Shown here: positions 24,057-35,694 of the stretch, one piece after another | How positions within the stretch are numbered: position 1 is the first letter of the stretch | Layout: each line of letters begins with the position of its first letter | Source: Saururus chinensis | Lineage: Eukaryota > Streptophyta > Magnoliopsida > Piperales > Saururaceae | DNA: 64,000 nucleotides | Direction of reading: 5' to 3' | Assembly (NCBI GenBank): GCA_035235625.1 | Contig: CP141141.1 | Span: forward strand, 23,247,968 to 23,311,967 | Program-made: the position numbers and the translations under genes | The notes under the pieces: model-generated | Told to the model about the DNA's origin: nothing | The model's input: only the letters and a program-made list of their open reading frames with translations | Database searches by the model: none

Positions 24057-24571
24057 TTGGGGGTCGTTGGTTCAATCAAAGATCAATTTTGGTTACCCGA
24101 TCTAGGTTATGCTTGCTAGAATTGGGGATTATGTGAAATTGATTGATCTACTTATTCCAATCAAGGGGATTTTGTTTCTAAGTTCAAATTGGATATATGT
24201 GGGACTTTATTGACTGATTTGCTTGCTAGTCTGATGTGATTTGAAGTTTTTATTAAGAAATTGCACGTTTGTATGCTTGTAGCGGCATAATAGTCAATTC
24301 GGTCTTGCAATTCTGTGTATAATTAATTCTCTGATCACGATCTGGACACACACCATCTTGCTTGTCATAAAGGGTTAAGTGAGTTATTTGTGATTAAAAT
24401 AAATTATTTTTGTGAATTTTAAAGGTGTGAATTGACCATTTTAACCCTAGGGGCATTTTGGTCAATTCACCCTTTCAGTGTGTGTTCTGAATTTTCTCTG
24501 TCCAGAATTGTGATTCACTAGTTTGTATAAGCTTTGTAAAGTTTCCATGTGAAAATTTTTGGTGTGTCCTT

Positions 24572-25999
24572 TGATGCACTAAAATAATGTTTAATTAAAT
24601 GTTTTCAAATTTTGAATTGCAATCCTATTTTGTGTTAATTCATTGCTGATTTAGGCTATTTATGTTTTGAATAGGTTAGTTGGACCTTAATTGAGTTTAC
24701 ATGTTTAAACAGGCTTCAACGGGATCCAACTAGAAGAGGAAGTTAAGCCCAACTACCCAAAGTTATTTAAAAGTCAAGAATGGGCTCCTAATGGTCTAAA
24801 CATGCATGGAATGGTCAAATACAACCTTGTGGACCTGTTTGATTCGAGATTTGTATGAAGAGAACTAAATTAGGAAAGAAGCTAATTCGGACAGATTGAC
24901 ATAGCCTTAGAATTTCGATCATATTTTTTATGTATAATTCATATTGATACGATTTGGGTGGCATTGGAAAGAAGGCTTTCGTGGCTAAAAGTGTTATTTA
25001 AGGAAGTAATTCGGAAGATATATGGGTCGAATCTGGCATGCAATCAGAAAGCTAGTTAACTAACCCGAGGCTAGCACATGAAGAATCTTTTCATTGATTG
25101 TGATTGATACACATAAGGAAAGACAATGAGGCTGATTGGATATCTAAAGGAAGATTCAAAGATACTTATGTGCTAAATAAATAATTAATTTATGTGATTG
25201 ATTTAGAATCTAATCATTGCCAAAGAAGTAACCAATCAGGCAATCAATCAGGATATAATCTAGAGATATGATTTCACTTTCTTCTTTGAAGCAACCCCTT
25301 CTATTCCTATAAATAGAGGGATGAACGTGATAGATGAATAATCCCCTCCTCTTTGGAGCTCTCTTCCCCTATTTTTTTCCCTCATTTTGTATTTTTATTT
25401 TTAGTTTTATTGTAATGGCTTTTTAAGCTCTCAAGCTAAGGCTAGAGGTGATTTGTAACAATTTAATGGAGTTCAATTCATGTTTCATCAATAGTTTCAA
25501 GTAAGTATTGTTTATTTGAAGTGATGTTTATTTAATATTGTTCTTCTTCTTGTTTCTTTGTGATTTGGATACATAAGATGTTTGAAGGCTCTCCTTTTTT
25601 ATCTTTTGTGATTTGGATACATAGAAATATTTAAGAGACAAATATTTTTATCCTTCATCTATCCAAAGTATTTTCTTCTTTAATTTTAATGTTCATATCT
25701 TCCGGTTAGATAGAATCTTCATTCGATTCTAGCTGAGATAACATAATACATAAAGAACATCATTAGATGTTACAATGATCCTTAATGCCTTAGTGTTTTC
25801 TCATCTTGATTTCTTGACTCTACATTGCCTCAATACTCTTCTACTCTTTCTTTCTTAATTTTTCCTTTCTCTATTTCTTCGTAACCATTTTCTTTGTTGC
25901 ACAAGGCTTTCCCTGTGGATTGACCTTGTCTACTACAATTGGCAAGTAAAACAAATCTAAATTTTACTTCTTCATAGTCTTGGTTCAGACGTAACAACA
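24572..25999 (+). mobile_element. Solo LTR L2 inserted in the J leader
   Basis: Begins TGATGCACTAAAATAATG and ends CAGACGTAACAACA, with perfect TCCTT duplications at 24567-24571 and 26000-26004. It belongs to the same family as L1; L2 has about 240 bp (roughly 25050-25240) that L1 lacks. TATA-like TATAAATA is at 25308-25315 and CCCTGTGGATTGACCTTG is near 25910. Confidence 0.92.
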
Positions 26000-26406
26000 T
26001 CCTTAAGGGTGGAAAAGACCAAAATAGCCCTAAGGGCATTTTGGTAAATTTGCACCAATTTTTTTTGGATAGAAATTTATAATTCCAGCAACCTCTGAAT
26101 TTTTTATTTGCTGTGTTTAAGTGCTGAGTAGGGTGTTTTGGAAATTCTAAAATCATAAAACACCTAGATAACCTAATTGGGGTAACTTCCTTAAGGGGTA
26201 GCTAGGGTTTTTTTTTTGGAAAGTGACCCAAACCCTAATTTAGGTGAATCGAAATATAGAAACTCAACATAATATACTCAATTTGTCCCTTAAGCTGGTA
26301 ATTAGATTAAGAGTTTTGTCTAAGCACTTACCTTTCTTAGAAGCGGTCAACCTTCCATAAATAGTATTAATTTCTTGCTCTTTGCCTATTTTCTTGTTGT
26401 TAATCA

Positions 26407-27294
26407 ATGGCTTCTAAGATGGTCACTTCTAAGTTAGGGAAAACTGAGAAGCTGAATGCTAACAATTATCTGGTGTGGAAGAGGAGGATACACCATATCC
26501 TTACTCTTTCTGGTCTCGCTCGTGTACTTGAGCAGATCATTGAGCCACTACCAGAGGGTGCATCAACTGCTCAGAAGAAAGCACATGAGAAATTGAGGGA
26601 TGATGACAACAAGGCAAGGTCCACTATTCTGACTTTAATGGAGCCAAAGATATAAAGGCTCTTTGAGAAGTACAAGTATGCCAGAGAGATGCTAGAAGCA
26701 GTGTCTGTGAGGTATGGGGAGCAGACTAAAGCTCATAAGAGGATGTTGTACTCTAAGTATTAAAACTCCAGGATGAGGAAGGGAGATGATGTGAATGAGC
26801 ACTTAAGTTCCATGTCTATCATTGTTGATGACCTGGAGACACTGGAGAACCCCATCTTTGAGGGAATCCAAGTGTCTACAATGTTGGATAGCCTTCCCAA
26901 ATCTTGGGAAAATGTGGTGATCTATCTGAATATGAGTGACCCGAAGATCACAATGGAGACTCTGACTGCGAAGCTAAGGCTTGAGCAAGAAAGGAGGAAG
27001 CATGTGAAGGCTTCTGGGGGTGCTGCTACTGCCAACCTGACACAAAACTCTGGTGGGGGCAAGAAAGGTGGACAGGAGCCTAGTCCCTCTAAGAAAGCTT
27101 TCAAGAAGAAGGGGAAGAAGCCTCAGAATAAGGGCACTAGAAAAGGGAATGACAAATGCAAAGGTGCATGCTTCAAGTGTGGCCAAGTGGGCCACTTCAA
27201 GGCTAACTGTCCCCAGAAGGATGATCATTCAAGCAATGACAAGGGCAAGAGCAAGGAGACAGTTTGTGTTATCTTTGAAAGTGATGATCGCTAA
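26407..27294 (+). mobile_element. J gag region (Ty1/copia), broken
   Basis: It starts at MASKMVTSKL and shows the copia gag pattern: a LNANNYLVWKRR block near the start, a central helical region, a Lys-rich linker, and one CCHC zinc knuckle CFKCGQVGHFKANC (about 27172-27213) for nucleic-acid binding. It is a fossil with a small number of breaks. It lies about 400 bp after L2, in the same strand as the J LTRs. The knuckle is the strongest evidence; lineage is not resolved. Confidence 0.88.
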
Positions 27295-27546
27295 CATCAA
27301 GGAGAAGACTTGGTGGCTGGACTCAGGAGCTATAGTGCATGTTTCCCATTCTAAGGGAATTAGGGGTGAGATGGTCAACCTGATGTCTGGCTAGAACAAA
27401 GTCTTCATGGGGAATAACACGTACTACGAGGTGGAGGATATGGGGAACTACAAGATTCCCCTGATTGATGGGTCTACTTTTGTCTTGACTGATGTACTCT
27501 TTGCTCCCTCTATTAGGAGGAACTTGATTTCAATCCATGTTCTGAC
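27295..27546 (+). mobile_element. J protease region remains
   Basis: WWLDSGAIVHVSHS, with the DSG active-site triplet of retroviral-type aspartic proteases, begins at about 27310, directly downstream of gag as in Ty1/copia. LTR sequence starts right after this stretch. Broken. Confidence 0.75.
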
Positions 27547-28138
27547 CAATTAAATTCAGCCCACTTAAGGCCCACTAAAGGAGGTAAGTGGGAGGGCATT
27601 TAAGGGAGAGAAAGAGAGGAGACAGCCCTAATTGCTGGCCGCCCCCCTCTTGTCTCCTCTCTCCCAATTGGAACCACTCCCCTCTCTCTCTTTTGTGCAG
27701 CTAGCCCTAGCTTTGGGAAAAGCTGCTAGCCGCCCTCTCTTCTTCCCTCTCCAAGGTCTCCTAGGTGGGCTGAAAGGAAGGAGAGGACTCTCCTCCATTG
27801 TTGGGTCGATTTGGAGCTTGGTTGGGCTGCATCAATGCTGTGATTTCTTCAATCCAAGTGAAGGTTTTGAGGGATTCCTTTCTCCATTACTTATTTGATC
27901 TTGTGATTGGGGTGCAAGGGCTTGTTCTTGGAGGGCGTGCAAGGGGTTGAATGCCCTGGTCAGCTTGTATTTGTCCCATATTGAATTCGTATTTGCATGA
28001 TTCACTGATTGGATATATGATTATTGCTAATTGATTAGAAATCTATGCATGTTTCATTGTAGATTGATTTAAAGATTGGTTTTTGATTGGTGCGCCACCT
28101 CCCTCCCACTGTGCTTCCGCTGGTCCGGCCTCTCTATA
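27547..28138 (+). repeat. J 3' LTR (partial)
   Basis: Matches the inner and right part of the J 5' LTR: CAATTAAATTCAGCCCACTT to the end CTCTCTATA, followed by the GTTTT target duplication. It is shorter than the 5' LTR. Confidence 0.88.
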
Positions 28139-29604
28139 GTTTTCACTTAAGAAGAAAACAAAAGAAAGAAGTGAAATTGAAAGTTTGAAGGGCAGTCAAG
28201 ACCAAAATTCAATAGTGAAATAAGGAAAGGAGACTTCAGCCACATCTAGAAAATAGCAGCAAGAATTTCAGGGTTCACAATAGTTTGTACGAATAGTAAA
28301 AAAAGAGCATTAGAGAATTCAAAGAAAGGAAAGGATTGAGAAGCAAATAAGAGAAGGAAAAGGAAGGGACAATAAACAGAAAGTAGCTACATTATGGTTG
28401 AAATTGGAGCTTAAACAAGGACTGAAGCTGCTGCCTAGAATTTTTAAATTCAAAAGAACAGTTTAGAACTGAGCTGAGAAGAAGAGAGCGAAATAGGAAA
28501 GAAGTTAATCGATCCCAGCCTCTAAAATCATTCATAAAACAGTTTGAGAGTCATAGGAATTGAGTCTAAAGTAGGAGAAACGAAGAAGCAAGAAAAAAAA
28601 ATTAATCTGTGGGTACACTGTTCACACACTCTTCATGTCGGAGGTTGAAGACGTTGAACAGTTACCAGTGGTTACTATTCATTGGTACTATAGCAAACAA
28701 TGAAATTTGATTTCTTTTCCTTCTTTTACACAGCCTGTGTGTCTCTTTTCAATTATTCTAATGGAATTTTTGTTTCTTAGATTAATGAGTAGCTAAAACT
28801 CTTTGTTAGGATTTGGATGAAACTACATTAAATTGTAGAACTTAATGATTATGCTACTTGATTAATTTTTCTTAATAGTGAATTTAATGTTAATTGTTTC
28901 CATCTCTTTAAATGATGGGATTAATTTGGATATAGGTTTAGTGAAGCATCTCTCATGATTTAAGTTGGTTCTCATTAATTCATTGCTTGGTTTTGTCTTG
29001 TTTAATATTGAAATTGGTTATTAGTTGTGATTTGCACATGTGGATGCAATTAATAACTTAATTTTAATTTATTGAAGTGAGGGGGAACTATTTATATAAA
29101 GATTGTGAATGAGAGCTTCATGATGATATTTTTCATAATAATAAAGATTGAACTCTAGATTATTGTGAGTAATTGAGAAGTTATTCATTGATCATAATTA
29201 TGGGTTTCTCTAATTTCATGAATGTGGATTCCAAAGCCTTAGTATCTTGATTATTTATAATTTATTTATGTATTACTACTTTCTTAGGTTATACTTTATT
29301 TTTCATTACTATTTGTAATATAGCTTTGATAAGTTTATGTTCATATTTTAATTGCTTTCCTAGGTTGATTATAAAACTTCAATTTTTGCTGCTTTGATAG
29401 TTTAATTTGCTCTTTTATTACCAATTTCTTTGGTTTGTTTTTATAGTAGACGATTACTTTGTAATTGTTAACAAGATTAGTGTTAGACTTGATTTGATTA
29501 AAATTTAGTTTTTCCATTTCAAGTCTTTTTGGGACCAACAATTGATTTAGCTGCTTTTCTACCTTTGATTTGTGCGCTTGTGAGTAAAAAATTAAAATTT
29601 AACA
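28139..29604 (+). repeat. X 5' LTR, right piece
   Basis: Continues X after J. It matches 34211-35686 of the 3' LTR, for example AGTGAAATTGAAAG near 28171 and 34233, and ATTAAAATTTAACA at the end. The primer-site phrase GTTTTTGGCACAGTTG follows. Confidence 0.9.
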
Positions 29605-29978
29605 AGTTTTTGGCACAGTTGTCTGGGACTTGTAAAGGAAAACAAATTAAATCTATACCAAGTTTCCCTTCTACTAGTTTTAGCTTAGGGTTTCAAAAAA
29701 CAAAAACAAAAAGAGCGAGTGAAAAAAAAGGGTAAAATAAAGGGGCCATTAGAGAGGGTGAGTCATGTATGACCACGTGGATACATGAATACACAGGTTA
29801 GTTAGATTATATTTAAATCCCCTAGAGAGTTGTGAAATTGAAACTGATCTTCCATTCACAATGAGAGATAACAATTTAGAAGTCAAACCCTTTCGAGAGC
29901 TATTTTCACCAATCTCCATCAATCCTCCCTCGTGCATAGTGTTACCTGCCACCACTGCCACACACTTTGAGTTCAAAG
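29605..29978 (+). mobile_element. X primer site, leader and start of gag remains
   Basis: A primer-site-like phrase (TTTTTGGCACAGTTGTCTGG) is followed by an A-rich leader and, from about 29860, a gag-like start (MRDNNLEVKPFRELF; ATHFEFK). It ends at solo LTR M. Confidence 0.65.
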
Positions 29979-31459
29979 TGTAAGAACATATGAGTCATAT
30001 GATTAGTTTATTGTAATTTCTTTGTCACAATTATGTGATGAAATCATATTTATGTTAGAAGTCTTAAAGTTTGATTTGAGGATGTTGTGGTCAAGCCAGA
30101 TTTTGAATTTACAGAATTTAAAAAATAGACCAGACGTGTTCTTGTTGATCAAGGTGAAAGACTGAAGAATGTGAAGGGTTTTGAAGTATATCAAGATCAC
30201 ATTGGCATGCATAAATTAATTGGAAAAGATTAAAAATTTATTGCAAAGGTTTTAGAAGGTTTTTACGTAAAAAGAGAAAAATTATAAATTGCCAGGCAGA
30301 ATGATCAATCATTGAACACAACTGTTGAAAACAATGATCGATCATTGGAACATAATTTTTTAAGATTGAATTGATCGATTGCCCTAGTAAATGATTGAAT
30401 GCCACATATTACAACCTCTATGCAAAACAAAGCCGAGAGTTATCGATTGATCGCTCTTGTAATCAATCGACCACTTGAAGAATTGTGCACATTGAAAATA
30501 GTGACCGATTGATTGCTATTTCAAACAATCGATCATTTCAAAGACTGTTTACGTAATTTAAGACTTTCTTATTTCTATTTCATTCCTTATCTAAGTACAA
30601 GTCTTAAATGGACTTATTGGGTTATATAAGGGTTATGAAATCACGAAATTGGAGAGGGGAAAACCTAGAGGAGAAAAGAGAAAAGAGGGTTTACACCTTT
30701 GATCATTGTTTTCTAAAGGAGAATTCACTTGAACTTTGTATTGAGATCTATGGTTGATATAAGAAGACAATTGATAACTGAAGAACCTAATATGCAGAGT
30801 ATTGAAAGAGGAGTTGCAGTATGTTTTCAATGGGAGATTAAAGATTTTCACAAAGCCAAAGTCAAGACAACAATGGGAGATTGTTGAAGACTAGAAGCAG
30901 ATAGAGACAAAGTAAGGAGGAGAAAGTTACAAGTGCTTTAGAGAAGACTTGAGGGCTAACAACAATGATCTAAACAAGAAGAGCTTGTGTTAGAATCTAA
31001 ACAAGGTTGGGGGTTTGATTGTGCCCATGTAAAATCTAGTTTTTAGTGCAAGGAGGAGAAAGTTACAAGTGCTTGGAGAAGACTTGAGGGCTAACAACAA
31101 TGATCTAAACAAGAAGAGCTTGTGTTAGAATCTAAACAAGGTTGGGGGTTTGATTGTGTGCATGTAAAATTTGGTTTTTAGTGCATTGATTTTGTTCCTT
31201 TGGAACTGTAGTGGTTTTTTACCCTAAGTTTGGGGTTTTGTACATAAATTATTGTGTCTATGTGTTGATTCAATGATGGTTGATTAATTGATAATTAGAG
31301 AGTGAGATTGAGTGAACGAATAAGTTTTTTGTTGTTTTCGCTATATAAGAAAATTTTATACAATGAGGTCATATCTCATAGTTTTTATCTTCATTAGATA
31401 ATCAGACTAGGGGCAATTTGGTGATCCACTAGGTTAATTAGATGGATATTAAACTCTTA
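29979..31459 (+). mobile_element. Solo LTR M in the X gag region, related to the SIRE-like LTRs
   Basis: Begins TGTAAGAACATATGAGTCAT and shares landmark blocks with the LTRs at 40467 and 47488: AACAAAGCCGAGAGTTA (about 30427 here), the ATCGAT-type modules, and TACATAAATTATTGTGT near its right part. TATA-like GTTATATAAG is at 30621-30630. CAAAG before it (29974-29978) and GAAAG after it (31460-31464) fit a 5-bp duplication with one change, and gag-like reading resumes straight after, which is why I set the right end there. The left end is firm, the right end probable. Confidence 0.7.
30914..31185 (+). repeat. 136-bp tandem duplication inside M
   Basis: AAGGAGGAGAAAGTTACAAG starts at 30914 and again at 31050; both copies run on through CTAACAACAATGATCTAAAC to TTTTTAGTGCA with very few differences, so the duplication is recent relative to M itself. 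Confidence 0.92.
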
Positions 31460-31464
31460 GAAAG

Positions 31465-32215
31465 CTCATCATTTAACTTCTCCCCACCTACTATGGTCTT
31501 GATAGAGAAGGTCCTTACGTGCATGTAAAATATTTTCTTGAAATATGTACTACATTCAAGTTTCAAAATTTTTCTGATGTCAATTCATTTGCGTTTTTTT
31601 CCTTTCTCGTTAAAGGACAAAGAAAATGCATGGTTGAATTCTCTGCTAGAGGGGTCTATTAATTAATGGGAAGGATTTGTTAACAATTTCATTTCCAAAT
31701 TTATCCCAATGTCTAAAACCAATGCCTTAAAGAGAGAAATAGCTAACTTTTGTCAAGATGAGCATGAAAATTTTTATGAGAGTTAGGAGAGGTTTAAGGA
31801 CTTGCTTTTGAAGTGTCTCCACCATGGTTTTGAAACATGGCAGCTTGTGCAATACTTTTACAATGGTTTAACTCAAAACACATTGTAATATGATTGAGTC
31901 CATGAACGGTGGGTGCTCCTTGAGTCTGAATGATGATGCAACATATAAGTTCATAGAAGGTTTGTCTGAGAGTTCCTAGAAGTGGGATTTTTCGAGCCAT
32001 AGAGAAAAACCAACTCAAAACCCTAAGAAATGGGGATTATATGTAGTAAGGGAAGATACCAACATGGAAGCTAAGTTAGACTAGATAACCAAAAAATTAG
32101 AAGCCACGACCCTTTCTAGAAACAAGAATTCTGCCAACCAAATTCAAAGTGAAGTGTGTTTTGTGTATGCAAGTCCAATGCACATTGCTCAAATATGTCC
32201 TTCCATGTTAGGTTA
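31465..32215 (+). mobile_element. X gag remains (Athila/Tat type), broken
   Basis: Recognisable blocks in family order are FLEICTTFKFQNFSD near 31530, a block like the family's AWLNSL near 31630, ALKREIANFCQDEHENFYES near 31725-31785, LVQYFYNGLTQNT near 31845-31885, and a zinc-knuckle relic ending HIAQICPS near 32170-32205. These match the Athila/Tat gag consensus (FLEICDT, LRNEIANF, FYNGL). No protease, RT or integrase follows. The fossil has numerous breaks. Confidence 0.8.
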
Positions 32216-33503
32216 TTATGCATGCTTCACTAGGCAACCCAACTTTAGGTTTTTGAGAGTTATTTTTGTTTGTTTTAGAACATGTTTATATAACTTGACG
32301 GATTTGACAATTATGAGTTTTGATTTCATCATGTTGGTTTCTTGTGCTCCTATTTTGAAAAATTAGAAAGACATTTGTCTAAGTGAGAATTCCATCTCTT
32401 GATTATGGTCTTACATTTTAATAGATATCATTGAATCTAGGTATTTTTTTGGAATAAAACTTTGGTATGATATAGTAGTACTGAGGTTATCAAAATAGAG
32501 TTTTGTGCTTGGCATCACCATTAAGGTTAATTGTATAATGTGCTTAAGGGAAAAAGGAAAAGAAAATAGAAGAAAAAGAAAATATTGAGTAGAAAAAATG
32601 AATTGAAACTATGTAAATAGCTAAAAAGTAAGTCTCTCTATTGAGTAGATCAGGCCTTGACGTGCCACACTAAGTATAGGGTGTTAAAGTAAAAAGGTAG
32701 AGGTAAGACTAATTAATTATACATAGCCTTGTAGCTTATTTGGTTCAAGTTATTAAGCATAAGGGGTGCTTCAACACCTAGTGCCTTGAACCAACTGGAT
32801 TGGGAGTCAGTGGCCTAAAACTTATTGCATGGATGTTATAGAAAACTTAAGAATGTTAAGCCTTTCACAAGCCATGTAAAATGAGCATACAAGTTTAGTA
32901 GCACATTATGCAATTATGTTTTTTATGTGTATGTTAGGTATCTAGATTGTTTTACTTTTCGAGGAAGGTTTTGCATGACTCTCTATTATGATCTATTAAG
33001 GATGAATGGATGCCAATGTTTATTTTTTAATGTTAAATTTAAATTTCTTAGTGGACATGAAACACATTGAGTTGTTAGATTCATGAGATTGGGATTGTAA
33101 ATTACTTAGCAATGTCTATTCTTTTAAACTATTATGTTATGTATGAGCACTTGCCACAAATATGAAGATTTCAGAATGAATTATTTGTTTAGAAGACAAG
33201 TTTTATTATGCATTACACTCATATATGATTGATTTTATAAATAAATTCATATATTTAAGAGGAGTTGATTTGTAAATTTTTTATAGTTTTAATTTTATTT
33301 TCTTTAATTTTTGTATGTAGATTCATTACAGACCCTCATGAGACTATGACACGTCCACTAGTATAAGCAAAAGCTTTAAAGGCTTATTGCATGCACTAAA
33401 TGCAATTGTGATTTTCACCATGGAAGTGGAGTAGTTAGTTTTGTTTTCGATTGTTATATTTTATTTTGCTCGAGGACTAGCAAAATATAGGTTTAGGAGT
33501 ATT
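32216..33503 (+). mobile_element. X 3' non-coding region and polypurine tract
   Basis: AT-rich with no domain. GCTCGAGGACTAGCAAAATA at about 33468 and the purine-rich GTTTAGGAGTATT just before 33504 are the phrases that precede Athila/Tat 3' LTRs. Pol is not recognised anywhere in it. Confidence 0.7.
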
Positions 33504-35689
33504 TGATATGTGTGAAATGTATATGATTTATGCACCTTTTTACTTTATTTACTAGCATAGGATTAGGCTAATTATGGTTTATTTATGATAAGATAGAAAT
33601 TAATATTTTGATTTGATTATTAACTGATCAGGTAACATTAGTAGTTTAAGTGTGTATTTGAATCAAGTCATATATTTAATTTTCACATGTCTCAATTATG
33701 GTCTTGTTGTGCTTTGAAGGTAGATGTTGTGCGAACAACTTTGTTGATCACATGACACCTGTAAAATATTTGGATATGGTTCACACTTCTAAGATGGATC
33801 AAACATTCATACAGAGAAGAAATTGTTTAAGAGCTTGCACATGTTAAGTAGTTAGAGCACTTTGAGCAGCTGGCCAATTTTCTTCTCAATGCTTTCCAAC
33901 ACTGGCACAAGAAGATTAAAAGCATATCAAGCCATTAGAAAAGCCAGCAGCCATGTATAACCTAGGCTCTTTCTTTTTCATTCCAACAATCAAAATTGAT
34001 AAACATAGTAAAAAAAGAATAGAAAGCAAAGAAATAAAGAAATTGCAGCAGCTTATGGAATAAAGAAAAAGAGCTAGCCAAGGAGCAGAATTGAGGAAGG
34101 CAGCCAATGGGAAGAGGACGTCCAATAGAGAATAAAAAAGCATTCCACATTCAAAACAGAGCAGTGAATTTTGTAACAGTGAAAAAACAGAGCATGGCAA
34201 GAAGTTTTCACCGAAGAAGAAAAGAAAAGCAAGAAGTGAAATTGAAAGATTGAAGGGCAATCAAGACCAAAATATTGTAGTTAAACAAGGAAATGAGACT
34301 TCAGCCATGTCTAGAAAATAGTAGCAAGAATTTCAAAGTTCAGTTCATAATAGTTTGTATGAATAGTAAAAATAGAGCATAAGAAGAGAATTCAATGAAA
34401 GGAAAGTGAAGAGAAAGGAAAGGATTGAGAAGCAAGCAAGTGAAGGAAAGGTAAGGGATAATAAACAGAAATTAACTCCATTATGGTTAAAATTGAAGCT
34501 TAAACAAGGAATGAAGCTATTGCCCAGAAGTTATAATTTCAGAAGAAAAACTTCAGAACTGAGCTGAGAAGAAGAGAACAAAATAGAGAAGAATTCAATC
34601 AATTTCACTCTCCAAAATCGTACATAAAATAGTTTGAGAGTCATAGGATTCGAATCCAAAATAGGAGAAACAAATAACAATCAAGAAAAAAAATCCTCCA
34701 TGGGTACTGTTCATGCACTGTTCATGCTGGAGGTTGAAGACAATGAACAATAATCGGGAGTTACTGATCACCGATACTATAGCAAATAGTGAAATTTGAT
34801 TTTTTCCCCTTATTTTTCACCTCTTGTCTCTTTTAAAATTTTCCAATGTAAACTTTATTTATTAAATAAATGAGTTTCTAAAACTCTTTTCTAGGGCTTG
34901 GATGAAGCTTCATTAAATTGTAGAACTTCATGATTATGTGAATTGATTGATTTTTCTTAATAGTGAATTTAATATTATTTATTTCTACCTTTTTAATTGA
35001 TGGGATTAATTTGGATATGCATTTAGTCATGCTTTTCTCATGATTTATGTAAGTTCTCATTAATTTATTACGTGGTTTTTTCTTGTTTAGTATTGAAATT
35101 GGGTATTAGTTATGATTTGCACATATGGATAAAATTAATGACTTGATTTTAGTGCATCAAAGTAAGGAGGAAATATTTATTTTAAGATTGTACGTGAGAG
35201 CTTAATGACGATATTTTCTATAATAACAAAGATTGAATTTTAGATTATTATGAATATTGAAAAGTTAATCATTGATCATAATCATGGGTTTCTCTAATTT
35301 AATGAATGTGGATTCCAAAGCCTTATTATCTTGATTATTTATCTTTTAGTTATCTCTGATAACTTTGTTAGGTTATACGTTATTTTTTATTATTTGTATT
35401 AATATAACTTTGATAAGCATATGTTCATAGTTTAATTACTTTCTTAGGTTCATTAAAGCTTTATATTTTGCCACTTTGATAGTTTAATTTGCTTTTTTAT
35501 TACCAATTGCTTCAGGTTGTTTTTATAGTAGTTGATTACTTTATAAGTTGTTAATTAGATTAGGGTTAGACTTGATTTGTTTAAAATTTGGTTTTCCGAT
35601 TTCAAGTCTTTGTAAGATCTACACACGATTTAGTCTCTTTCTACCTTTGATTCGTGTGCTTTCAAGTAAACGATTAAAATTTAACAACA
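33504..35689 (+). repeat. X 3' LTR (2,186 bp)
   Basis: Starts TGATATGTGTGAAATG and ends TTTAACAACA, followed by CTTCT (35690-35694), the same five bases that precede the 5' LTR. It has no nested element and so defines the empty site for J. Confidence 0.85.
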
Positions 35690-35694
35690 CTTCT

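Larger units (their letters stand above)
8325..28138 (+). mobile_element. Element J: Ty1/copia retrotransposon inserted in the X 5' LTR
   Basis: J is bounded by TGTTGGACCATGG on the left and ...CCGGCCTCTCTATA on the right, with GTTTT at 8320-8324 and 28139-28143. Its 5' LTR (about 0.99 kb once nested elements are removed) ends CACTCTACA at 24039; a primer site, leader, gag and protease remains follow, then part of a 3' LTR. RT, integrase and RNase H are not seen, so the copy is broken. It carries D and K in its 5' LTR and L2 in its leader. The gag-protease order and zinc knuckle identify Ty1/copia; the lineage is not resolved. Confidence 0.88.
7589..35689 (+). mobile_element. Element X: Athila/Tat-type Ty3 retrotransposon fossil, host of nested stack A
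   Basis: The parts in order are: a 5' LTR in two pieces (7589-8324 and 28139-29604, separated by element J); a primer-binding region just after the LTR (GTTTTTGGCACAGTTG, a drifted form of the Athila/Tat TTTTTGGCGCCGTTG); gag remains; an AT-rich 3' region; a purine-rich tract near 33491-33503 after the group's typical GCTCGAGGACTAGCAAA phrase; and the 3' LTR 33504-35689. With J removed, the 5' LTR is about 2.19 kb, matching the 3' LTR. CTTCT flanks both ends (7584-7588, 35690-35694). No pol is recognisable, so it is either a non-autonomous form or a reduced copy. The LTR pair is clearly diverged by eye, so the insertion is old. Many breaks. Confidence 0.85.
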
